This document shows, one piece after another, positions 9,501-16,154 of a stretch of DNA of 45,047 nt. A program made the translations under genes and the position numbers. The notes beneath the pieces are model-generated. The model was not told the DNA's origin, ran no database searches, and saw only the letters and a program-made list of their open reading frames with translations. The number at the start of each line of letters is the position of its first letter. Positions within the stretch are counted from its first letter, which is position 1. This DNA comes from Opitutia bacterium UBA4506 (GTDB taxonomy: Bacteria; Verrucomicrobiota; Verrucomicrobiia; Opitutales; Puniceicoccaceae). Location: contig DGMY01000005.1 of NCBI GenBank assembly GCA_002388665.1, positions 1-45,047 on the forward strand, in the 5' to 3' direction.

Positions 9501-9826
9501 TCGAGCGTGCCTCCGGGGGAGAAGAAGACCCTGTACTCACTGAACTACGCCAAGTACTCGAATCCCATCCACCAGAAGAACAGATCATCCTCGTCGAAGA
9601 ACGCTTAGCCTCCGGCCTTTCCGCAGTTCTCAAAATACCCCCCGATCAAATCAAACCCGAATCGAAGCTCAGCGAAATGGGCGTCGACTCCCTACTGCTC
9701 CTAGAACTGAGCCTCGAGCTAAAAGCCCGAACAGGAGTCTCCATTTCAGCCATGGAGTTTCTCAAGGGCCCCAGCCTGCGAGATCTCGGAGGGATCGTTC
9801 TGACCCGCGCCGGCCTTACCTTTTAA
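3548..9826 (+). CDS. Reducing iterative-type type I polyketide synthase (KS-AT-DH-ER-KR-ACP)
   Basis: One 2092-aa polypeptide holds a full reducing module. KS (about 1-430): Cys177 in DTACSSS, His312 in HGTGT, His352 in KTNIGHLE. AT (about 540-860): Ser631 in GHSVG; the selectivity region reads VAYHSPQM, which does not cleanly predict malonyl or methylmalonyl. DH (about 900-1150): His928 and Asp1091 in LLDACLQ. A non-catalytic linker/pseudo-KR follows. ER (about 1390-1720): NADPH motif HQATGGLG. KR (about 1740-1950): GGTSGFG, Tyr1885, and LDD at 1828-1830, typical of B-type (3R) reduction. ACP: Ser2048 in GVDSL. There is no thioesterase, loading domain or internal methyltransferase. Size and order match mycocerosic acid synthase-like enzymes, which elongate fatty chains iteratively. 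The product is inferred to be a long, largely reduced acyl chain on the ACP, released by another protein. Confidence 0.95.
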   Translation: MPQQIAIIGIGLRLPPSCDTPDSFWKFLLSGGDATAPVPTDRWDPRRFYDEDTDRPGKSYVAKGGFLQQNVRTFDPMAFGMSPREAQGIDPQQRLLLETAWEAFEDGGIPLESLENSPTGVFLGGFCLDHLIHIAQPSNRILAGSHSATSASMTILANRLSYAFNLRGPSFTLDTACSSSLVALHCACKSIETGECEMALAGGSNVMMRPEYPIMMSKGQFLSWHGNCRAFDDTAAGYVRGEGAGIVLLKPLQKAIADADSIYAVIQGTGSNQDGRTSGISLPNSFAQEELMQRVYKQAGISPAEVDYVEAHGTGTQAGDPAEARALHSNFAKGRPIDRPLRVGSVKTNIGHLEAAAGIAGVIKTALILKHRKVPQNLHFNNPNPKIPFSDYCLEIASKSIDLPPIEEKEILYAGVNSFGYGGTNAHAILSSPPKVRHETAEARDAQGGLRFFPLSARSPEALHETAGRLAFTIRRNKEMTVEDLQYTLTQRRSHLTHRAGIFATDLKDLRTKLMATSIGEESRSVRIGRESTAPSGKPVFVCTGMGPQWWGMGHELFRSEPIFRQTLEDIDKAFINVSGWSIREEMLKSESDSQIARTEIAQPANFAIQIALARLLSSWGVEPSAIIGHSVGEVSAAYLAGVYTMEEALLVSYHRSRLQGQEAGKGTMLAVGLPEDQMEPYLIGFPGVSIAAVNSFQSVTLSGDQKSLESISSHLKEQEIFNKFLRVEVAYHSPQMDPLREEILAVLETLDPKPPNLPLYSTVSGNRSDGTEWTNEYWWRNVREPVRFAKGISAMLEDGYDLFLEIGPHPVLGNSIREIAADSGHSMHSVPSLRRKEPELENLQVAFADLYNAGASPDWTKISSRGKLVTLPKYPWQRNTYWSESDESTMDRIGLDGTIYLNQKIEAPHPTWEVEINRNFFPFLPDHGIHDQTVFPGMGYVEAALALGKEVYGEESSVLADVDFEKFLIIDPKKIQLLVSHIDPETGSFEIGSRELGSSGTTQRHARGRISRRGEETPPSFDLAEAKELCRKPLPLDTMYEKLNRRGLLYGPTFRPITEIFTGHQCFFATLETEVDLHQADHLMHPTLLDACLQPILYIARKDRLFVPNGMKRMRFFGGSGRRFYAFGRLLRQTDSYLEGQVWLTDESGNAIAIIEQMSCQAIDTEAISNDAPSTYVPFWKEEDQPRKTEVSCIPPAIIIGHTSFSDPSLHQALGGRGIECLMLDDSKTRDLLESKITEVLPEGGRVIITLGTANQRETADYERILKCNLVFLEIIQAISKRSSAMDLTVLTRGGQPSADPISNDNREAYSLPALGTLAANESPSVRFRSIELGTMESEECAKKVWREIANGSLGEIAFHKNVRSEKTLRRSDLPEAPVRMAEQSVDEPIAMTLSGAQRIESISYRNCNRREPGEKEVEIRIHSSALNYKDYLKVVGRLSTIATKDTYFEDSIGMECIGEVVRAGNGFEPVMQVGQTVIGFAQNAFSSYATTQASLLVPAPREAGPWAAGITVVYLTAVHGLERLANLSKGERVLIHQATGGLGMAAIQVARRIGAQIFVTAGSEEKRSTLRSMGIEHVYASRDLSFSEGIRKATNGEGVDVVLSALAGPAQHESLSLLRSGGRFIEVGKKDIIENSGLPLRSFNRNILFASVDIDRLILERPILIKEMLQEIVGRFDRGEFQPDPGQLFPANQIQQAFQLMAQSQHRGKILLDYRKGSVDIPSSPRQPGRIRSDGSYLVTGGTSGFGLETAKWLCRQGAGRVILLSRRGMDSDGLRETLNLLDSEDTEIVVEQGDVTDPLSLQPTAAKMSSDGFTPAGVIHGAMVLDDSPLLDMESAKFSRVFEPKVKGLLNLLEELPSAELDFFLCYSSISSLIGNRAQSNYVAANAILDATCHDLRSKGVPALSINWGALSESGVVARSSELGGILESAGITGLSNQEALTVLEKSLAADLPQVAAFSLDWEKWQDSHPALNGDPRFAEHVERASGGEEDPVLTELRQVLESHPPEEQIILVEERLASGLSAVLKIPPDQIKPESKLSEMGVDSLLLLELSLELKARTGVSISAMEFLKGPSLRDLGGIVLTRAGLTF

Positions 9827-9886
9827 GATGTCTATTTACTCCTTCTCCTTCCAACCATCATCGCTTAGCCTTTAAATTTTTACTCT

Positions 9887-11281
9887 GTGGAACAAACGAT
9901 TTCAGGTATCGACAGTGTTGTCTCTTTTCGCAACAGCCAAGGATTACGAGGCAGGGGAACCCTGGTTCATATAACCCGCTCAATGGCCGTCTTCGAGGTA
10001 TACAACCCGTTCTCAATCATACAGCTCAGTGAGGTGCTACAAGAGGTTACCATCTCACGGGGAGAAAGGGTCATTTACCGCGGAAAAGGAGTGGTCACAA
10101 GCATCGTTAACACGGGGCTCATGACAATCGTTTCGGCAACGTTTACTGACTCCTGGAAGGATCCGGGTGCCCTGCGTCCAGGAAAGAACCTTCAGAGTGA
10201 AATTGAAGAATTTATCGAAGGATGGGAAAAGGGACACGACCTCTCTCCAGAGTATCAACTCATCGTAAATAAGATGGGGAACTTCTTCGCAGAAATCAGC
10301 CGATGGATCGAAGAGGTCGAGGTCGCTCTTCTCGAAGACATCCATCAAACAACCATCGATGAAGAGGAGTTTCATACATCTGTATCCGGAGCGGTCTCGA
10401 ACAAGATCGGCGGGTTCCTCCAGGCATTTGAACAAGTAGCGCGGAAGATCCCCCAAGAAGAAGTACCTCTATACAAAGCGTTCGCTCGCCGAGAGCTTCA
10501 CCCATTCATTTTGTGCGCACCGTTCGCCCACCGTACCTTCACAAAGCCCCTTGGGTACGCGGGAGACTATGAGATGGTGAATATGATGCTGCAGGAGTCT
10601 CCATCGCGAGGCAACAGCACCTACGCCCGAATTTTCCATGACCTGCAAACCAATGCCGCTGCTTGCACCGCCCACCGCAACCGAATCGACTTTCTCGAAG
10701 CTCGCTTAACGGAGGAAGCCGAACGCGTGCAGGACAGCATGCGAATTTGCAACATTCTCAACGTCGGGTGCGGCCCGGCCGTTGAAGTTCAGCGCTTTAT
10801 CCGCAACAGCGATTCCTGCGAAGAGTGTTCGTTCACTCTAATGGACTTTAATGAAGAAACTCTTCAGTACACCTCCTCCCGCATTGACGAGTCTGTCAAA
10901 GTGTCCGGCCGGCAGCCTGCGATCAACTTCGTACAAAGGTCGATCGACGAATTGCTGAAAGACGTTCACGACGAGAAGGAAGAGATCGTCCCCACCTACG
11001 ATGTCGTCTACTGCGCCGGCCTCTTCGACTATTTCCCCGATAATGTGTGCCGAAACCTAGTAAGCCTCTACTACCGGTGGGTTAAACCCGGAGGGCTCCT
11101 CGTAGTGACCAATGTAACCCCTCGCAATCCAGACCGCTGCACCATGGAACATCTCTTGGAGTGGTATCTAATTTACCGCGACGAGGAAACCATGAAGTCT
11201 CTCTCCCCTCGTGGCAGTTCTCCCGTTGTCGAATGCGACGAGACCGGAGTGAACGTGTTCCTCACCATTCGAAAACCGTAG
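9887..11281 (+). CDS. PhcB-like SAM-dependent methyltransferase with PilZ-like N-terminal domain
   Basis: The 464-residue protein has three parts. Residues 1-105 look like a small beta-barrel, possibly PilZ-type, though the canonical RxxxR and DxSxxG motifs are not clear. Residues 110-280 are helical and contain PLGYAGDYEMVNMM, a segment I associate with PhcB-type proteins. Residues 285-464 are a class I methyltransferase fold with SAM motif ILNVGCGPAVEVQRF near 290-305. Ralstonia PhcB makes the quorum signal methyl 3-hydroxypalmitate/3-hydroxymyristate. Start is a GTG 60 bp after the PKS stop with no obvious ribosome-binding site. Its stop abuts the next gene's ATG, so it is co-transcribed with the kinase. 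Function inferred: methyl-ester formation on the PKS-derived acyl chain. Confidence 0.82.
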   Translation: MEQTISGIDSVVSFRNSQGLRGRGTLVHITRSMAVFEVYNPFSIIQLSEVLQEVTISRGERVIYRGKGVVTSIVNTGLMTIVSATFTDSWKDPGALRPGKNLQSEIEEFIEGWEKGHDLSPEYQLIVNKMGNFFAEISRWIEEVEVALLEDIHQTTIDEEEFHTSVSGAVSNKIGGFLQAFEQVARKIPQEEVPLYKAFARRELHPFILCAPFAHRTFTKPLGYAGDYEMVNMMLQESPSRGNSTYARIFHDLQTNAAACTAHRNRIDFLEARLTEEAERVQDSMRICNILNVGCGPAVEVQRFIRNSDSCEECSFTLMDFNEETLQYTSSRIDESVKVSGRQPAINFVQRSIDELLKDVHDEKEEIVPTYDVVYCAGLFDYFPDNVCRNLVSLYYRWVKPGGLLVVTNVTPRNPDRCTMEHLLEWYLIYRDEETMKSLSPRGSSPVVECDETGVNVFLTIRKP

Positions 11282-13891
11282 ATGAGCGACCTCGCACAGG
11301 CGGCGGATACCAGCTTTATGGACGCCTACCGCTCGGCCGATCTTAAGCGAAGAATCAGCCGACTGAGGGTAGCCCTGCTCTTCCCTATACTCTTTTTCCC
11401 GCCGGGTGTTTTCATCGACATGTTGGTCTACCCAGACCAAGTCTGGGAACTATTTCGGTTGCGAATATTGGTCGCAGCGATCTCCGGATTGCTCCTGTTT
11501 CTCGTCCATCCTTCTTCCTCGATCAAGTTCGTCATAGCTCTGGGCCTCATCGCTTGCCTACTCGATATCGGAACTTTTGGCCTGATGATCGCCATAACCG
11601 AGGGAGCTACCTCTCCCTACTATGCCGGGATAAATCTCATCCTCCTAGGGCTATCGGTTCTCATGCCGTGGAACATGAAAGAGACCGGGTTTGTCTGCGC
11701 CTCTGCGTTGGCCTTTTATATCGCGATCTGCCTGTTTTCGGGAAATGCGCTCTCGGCCGATGCCGAACCCATCTTCCTCAACAACAGCTTTTTCATCCTC
11801 ATCACCGGGGCGATCTGTGTCATCTCATCGGGGATACAGACCCGCGCTCGGTTTCGTGATTTCGAACTCCGCCATCAACTGGATGTTCAGAATAAAGATC
11901 TCCAAGCGCTGGACAGCCTGAAAACCAATTTCTTCTCAAACATCACCCACGAACTGCGGACTCCTCTCACACTGATTCTAGGACCCGTTGAAACCATCCT
12001 CAAGAAATCTCAGGATCTGCCCGACCAGGTGCACGAGAATCTACTGCTGGCCCAACGAAACGCTCTCCGCCTCTTAAAATTGATCAACGACCTCCTGGAC
12101 CTCACCCGGATGGAGCAGGGAGAAAATGTACTCTCCCTCCGCCACTTCAAAGTGGGCCCCTATCTACTGGGCATCATCGACTCGGTTCGGCACCTCGGCC
12201 TCTCCAAAGGGGTCTCGATTCAACTCAAAGAGGGTTCAGCAACCGACACTCTCGAAGCCGACCCCTCAAAACTCGAGAAGATTGTCCTCAATCTTTTGAC
12301 CAATGCGATTAAGTTCACACCTCGACACGGCGTTATCACGGTCGAGTGGAAGAAGGACGGAGAATTTATTTGTATAAGTGTATCGGATACCGGAGTGGGA
12401 ATACCCCAAGAGAACATCGAGAAGATTTTTGACCGATTCTATCAGGTCGGAGGAGAGAGCGGATCGCCTTCCCAGGGAGTGGGAATCGGGCTCGCTCTAG
12501 TAAAAGAGCTTGTGGAGCAGCACGGTGGGAGATTAGAAGTTTTTAGCGAATCGGGAGAGGGTTCAACTTTCACTTTCAATCTTCCCGCCTCCGCTGAATC
12601 AGAGGAAACCGTGCAACCGCTCGAAATCATGGATCATTCATCGGAAGATGCCGAGCCATTCAGGCAAGCATTTCGATCTGCTGATCGCACGCTGGTCAAT
12701 CGTTCGGTTGATTTGGACGAAGTAAAGGTAACCGGATCCGGGAAATTTACCATCCTGGTAGTCGAAGATGAACCGGACGTGCTCCAATATATCTCCAGTT
12801 TCCTTTCCGAGCGGCATCGGGTGATTCAGGCGCGGGAAGGAAGCCGTACCGAAGCCCTGATCGAGGAGTTCCAGCCAGATCTTCTTCTTCTTGACTGGAT
12901 GCTACCCGGCCGGGATGGACTATCCATTTGCCGTGAATTGCGGAAGGACCCAACACACTCCGACCGAAAGATCGTCATCCTCACGGCCCGGGTTGATGAG
13001 CAATCCAAAATGCATGCCCTCGAAGCAGGCGCCGATGATTTTCTGCTCAAGCCCTTCAGTAGCTTGGAGCTACAAACGCGAATCGAAAACCTCTTGCGAT
13101 CGGGCGATCTGCAGAAAAGCCTTCGTGATCGAAATCAGGAGTTGCAAGATACGCTGAGAAAACTGGAGGAAACCGAAGCGCAATTGATTCAAAGTGAAAA
13201 AGTAAACGCGCTTGGTTCTCTCTCGGCGGGTCTTCTTCACGAGATCAACAATCCACTCAATTACGCCTACTCAGGCGTCCAACTCCTCGAGATGGACGCC
13301 GATTCGTTCGACAAGGATTCTCTCGAAACCATTCAGGATATCCGCGATGGCATTCGACGAGTCATCGATGTGATTCGAGATCTGAAAACGTTTGCCTACC
13401 CAGAGAAACCCGGGAGCCAAAGCAGGTTCACGTTGCGAGAGATCGTGGATCCGGCCCGCAAGATCGCTACTCGCGACTTGGAGGAGATCGAGTTCGTCGA
13501 GGATTTCCCCGAGGATCTTGCGTTTGTGGGTCAGAAAACCCAGCTGCTTCACGTCCTCATCAACATGTTCACGAACTCGGGCCGCGCCCTTCACGAGAAC
13601 ACCGGCTCCCAACCGCCCCGGATTATTCTTCGCGGGGAAAGAAATTCGAGAGGCATCACTCTCCGCTGCACTGACAATGGTCCGGGCATTCCGAGCGAGA
13701 TTATAAATCGTATTTTCGACCCATTCTTCACGACTCGCGATGTCGGTGAGGGAATGGGGATGGGACTTTCCATTTGCAGAACAATTGTCGAGAATCATGG
13801 AGGCTCGCTCGAGGTGTCCTCCACCCCTGGCAAAGAAACGACTTTCACGATTTCCATTCCAGAATCTTCACAGAACAACAGCCATGAGTGA
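11282..13891 (+). CDS. Six-TM hybrid sensor kinase with internal receiver and second kinase (PhcS-PhcR-like fusion)
   Basis: Residues 25-190 form about six membrane helices with short loops, the sensor type seen in PhcS, LqsS and CqsS, which bind small lipophilic signals. Kinase 1: His223 in THELRTPL, N-box LNLLTNAIKF, G-boxes DTGVGIP and GVGIGLAL, all intact. Receiver: about 495-610, Asp538 in LLLDWMLPG. A coiled coil follows, then kinase 2: His653 in LLHEINNPLNY, with DNGPGIP and GMGMGLSI intact. Ralstonia PhcS is a membrane kinase and PhcR is a receiver fused to a kinase; this 869-aa protein has both in one chain and the same order. It starts immediately after the methyltransferase stop and overlaps the next gene by 8 nt (ATGAGTGA), so expression is tightly coupled. 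Confidence 0.9.
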   Translation: MSDLAQAADTSFMDAYRSADLKRRISRLRVALLFPILFFPPGVFIDMLVYPDQVWELFRLRILVAAISGLLLFLVHPSSSIKFVIALGLIACLLDIGTFGLMIAITEGATSPYYAGINLILLGLSVLMPWNMKETGFVCASALAFYIAICLFSGNALSADAEPIFLNNSFFILITGAICVISSGIQTRARFRDFELRHQLDVQNKDLQALDSLKTNFFSNITHELRTPLTLILGPVETILKKSQDLPDQVHENLLLAQRNALRLLKLINDLLDLTRMEQGENVLSLRHFKVGPYLLGIIDSVRHLGLSKGVSIQLKEGSATDTLEADPSKLEKIVLNLLTNAIKFTPRHGVITVEWKKDGEFICISVSDTGVGIPQENIEKIFDRFYQVGGESGSPSQGVGIGLALVKELVEQHGGRLEVFSESGEGSTFTFNLPASAESEETVQPLEIMDHSSEDAEPFRQAFRSADRTLVNRSVDLDEVKVTGSGKFTILVVEDEPDVLQYISSFLSERHRVIQAREGSRTEALIEEFQPDLLLLDWMLPGRDGLSICRELRKDPTHSDRKIVILTARVDEQSKMHALEAGADDFLLKPFSSLELQTRIENLLRSGDLQKSLRDRNQELQDTLRKLEETEAQLIQSEKVNALGSLSAGLLHEINNPLNYAYSGVQLLEMDADSFDKDSLETIQDIRDGIRRVIDVIRDLKTFAYPEKPGSQSRFTLREIVDPARKIATRDLEEIEFVEDFPEDLAFVGQKTQLLHVLINMFTNSGRALHENTGSQPPRIILRGERNSRGITLRCTDNGPGIPSEIINRIFDPFFTTRDVGEGMGMGLSICRTIVENHGGSLEVSSTPGKETTFTISIPESSQNNSHE

Positions 13892-14933
13892 CTCTACCGA
13901 TATCGAAAAACCAGGCATCCTCTATGTGGATGACGAAGAAAAGGCCCTTAAGTATTTCGCCAAAGCGTTCTCCCGCGATTTTCGAGTCCTGACCGCCTCC
14001 AATGTACGCGACGGCCTCGAAACTCTTGAGCGAGAAGGCGACTCGATCGCACTCGTTCTATCCGACCAACGCATGCCCGAGGCCACCGGGGTGGAATTTT
14101 TGTCCAAGGTCTACGCGCTCTACCCGAGCAAGATCCGTATCCTTACCACCGCCTACTCCGACCTCGACAGCGCAATCCAATCGGTCAATCAAGGGCGCAT
14201 CTATCAGTACGTAGTCAAACCATGGGACCTACGGGACCTCCAGATGATCCTCCGACGCGCCTACGATTTCTACTCCCTGCTGACCGAGCGCAATGAGTTG
14301 ATGTCGATCAAAATGAGCACCTTCCAGCGGATCGTTCTCGCTGATCGAACAAAAACTCTTCAAGTGATTTCCAGCGCACTCGGCGGCGAAGTGGGTGATG
14401 GCCTTCTGTCGGCCCTGTCGTCTCTCATCGCAGCTCTTCCAACGAGTCTCGACACAAACCCCGCTCGGGCAGGCAACGCGTTTCTTCGAGGCGGACTGCA
14501 AGACCTCATGCGACAAGAGCGTGAAACCCACGAGAGGATCCTCACGTTCTGGCAGTCCAATTCGATGCCCCTCGATTCGTCCGTCTCCCTCTTTGCGGAG
14601 AAGCTGCAGGAACAACTCGGTGGCGAAAATGAACTGCACTGTTCCGTCGAGAGCGGTGGGGGCGCGCACACCGTCTCAATCCAGTCGAATGGCGATGACC
14701 CAGCCGCTGTACTCCATTCGATTTTCGGTGTCCTTACAGAGCCCAGCCCTTCCGATTCCTCACTCATTCTATTCCGCCTCCTACCGCTTTTGGAAAAGGA
14801 TTCTGGTGCCTTAATCCTGAATTGGAATAACGCTCAGCTTGTAAAAATCACGGGATGTTCGAAAACAGACAATTCTGCTCTTGAAGAGGAGCTCGAAACT
14901 CTCTATGACCGTTGGGATTCTAATTCCCTCTAA
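13884..14933 (+). CDS. PhcQ-like response regulator
   Basis: The 349-residue protein starts at an ATG inside the kinase gene's last codons (8-nt overlap); an upstream in-frame extension from 13740 lies in kinase coding sequence and is rejected. Residues 8-125 are a receiver: acidic pair in LYVDDEEKAL, phospho-acceptor Asp61 in VLSDQRMP, switch segment RILTTAYSDLDSAI, Lys in YVVKPWD. PhcQ and RpfG-like receivers share this DQRMP/TTAY style. Residues 145-349 have a helical stretch and a remnant with no recognisable kinase N- or G-boxes or DNA-binding fold. Likely role: phospho-relay intermediate for the hybrid kinase. Confidence 0.82.
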   Translation: MSDSTDIEKPGILYVDDEEKALKYFAKAFSRDFRVLTASNVRDGLETLEREGDSIALVLSDQRMPEATGVEFLSKVYALYPSKIRILTTAYSDLDSAIQSVNQGRIYQYVVKPWDLRDLQMILRRAYDFYSLLTERNELMSIKMSTFQRIVLADRTKTLQVISSALGGEVGDGLLSALSSLIAALPTSLDTNPARAGNAFLRGGLQDLMRQERETHERILTFWQSNSMPLDSSVSLFAEKLQEQLGGENELHCSVESGGGAHTVSIQSNGDDPAAVLHSIFGVLTEPSPSDSSLILFRLLPLLEKDSGALILNWNNAQLVKITGCSKTDNSALEEELETLYDRWDSNSL

Positions 14934-14968
14934 TTGGCCAAATTACTGGTCATGTTCCAACAAGACCA

Positions 14969-16120
14969 ATGACATCCTCAGCACAGAAAGAACCATCCGT
15001 CCTCTTCGTAGACGATGAGATCAAAGCGCTGAAGGTATTTGAAAAGGCCTTTCGCAATCAATTTTCGGTATTTACCGCTCCCTCCACCGCTGAAGCCATG
15101 GAGGTCCTCAAGGAGCACAGCGACGAGATCGGCGTGGTTATAGCCGATCAAAAAATGCCCGGAGGCAGCGGAATTGATTTTCTGCATGAGGTTCGCGAAC
15201 GATTTCCGGACAAGATCCGCCTCCTCACCACCGCCTATACCGAGATCGAAACTCTCGTCGGTGCCATCAACGAGGGCTCCGTGTTTCGATTTATTTCCAA
15301 ACCGTGGAATCTACAGAGTCTCGGCGAAGAAATCGCCGAAGCCCGGCAAAGCTATCATCTGTCCGCCCGGGATCGGGAATTTATCAATCGTCGTCTCGAG
15401 GAACTGAAGGACGCCGTTCTCGATGAAAAAGTCGCTGAGGTGGGCACCGTGGCCATTAGCTTGAGCCACTACGTCGACAATGCTCTCTGCCCTTTCGACC
15501 TTCTTATTTCGAAAATCAGCGAGAACCTGAGTAAAGAAACTGACGAGTCCTACCTGAGCTTCCTCAAACGGATCCGGGAACACATCCGGGCGACTTCCGA
15601 AAACATTTCCCATCTTCGCCTAGTCGACGCCCCGCTGGAGACGGAACGACTCGAATCCGTCGACCTTTCCGAGTTGCTGGATCGTTGCCTCACCCGAAAT
15701 CGAGAACTCTGCGAAGGCAAAAATATTACCTTCTCCGTGGAGCGGGGAAGCGATCCATATACCGTCACGGGAGATCCGGAACGACTCGCAGACTTCTTCC
15801 ACTTCATGATCGCCGAAGAAGTCGTTTCACTGAACCGGGATTCATGCATTTCAATCCAGCTCCAAAAATCGAGTGAAGCGGGTGTCGAAATTAAAATTTC
15901 AGACAATCAACCCCTCCGCCCCGGGGTTTCTCCAGACGACTTCCTCTATCCATTCAATGTGCGAAGCGCCAATCCGAGAAACTTTGGTGTCTTTCTCATC
16001 TGTGCGTATTTTCATGTACGGGCCCACGGTGGAACAATGAAAGTACGGCAAAAAGAAAACGGAGGTCTCACCTTCTGCTTCTTTTTCTCTACCCATCCGT
16101 CGCTTCCATCCTCAGAGTAA
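14969..16120 (+). CDS. Response regulator fused to degenerate histidine-kinase domain
   Basis: The 383-residue protein has a receiver (VLFVDDEIKALKVF, Asp60 in VIADQKMPGGSG, LLTTAYTEIETL, FISKPWN), very like the preceding gene's and perhaps its duplicate. A kinase-like module follows: His167 lies in SLSHYVDNAL, aligning with the HExxNP phospho-site but with Tyr instead of Glu and Ala instead of Pro. The ATP-binding half (about 255-375) lacks the N-box asparagine and G-box DxGxG (it reads SDNQPLRP). It is probably a pseudokinase or docking/phosphatase module. It follows the previous gene by 35 bp on the same strand. Confidence 0.82.
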   Translation: MTSSAQKEPSVLFVDDEIKALKVFEKAFRNQFSVFTAPSTAEAMEVLKEHSDEIGVVIADQKMPGGSGIDFLHEVRERFPDKIRLLTTAYTEIETLVGAINEGSVFRFISKPWNLQSLGEEIAEARQSYHLSARDREFINRRLEELKDAVLDEKVAEVGTVAISLSHYVDNALCPFDLLISKISENLSKETDESYLSFLKRIREHIRATSENISHLRLVDAPLETERLESVDLSELLDRCLTRNRELCEGKNITFSVERGSDPYTVTGDPERLADFFHFMIAEEVVSLNRDSCISIQLQKSSEAGVEIKISDNQPLRPGVSPDDFLYPFNVRSANPRNFGVFLICAYFHVRAHGGTMKVRQKENGGLTFCFFFSTHPSLPSSE

Positions 16121-16154
16121 TTAAAAGCTAATCACATTCTCGCCAAACGGCGGA

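Noticed and set aside
3548..9826. PUFA-synthase or heterocyst glycolipid-type PKS
   Set aside because: Only one ACP and one KS, and KR and ER are in a single chain with MAS-like order; PUFA synthases have tandem ACPs and split subunits.
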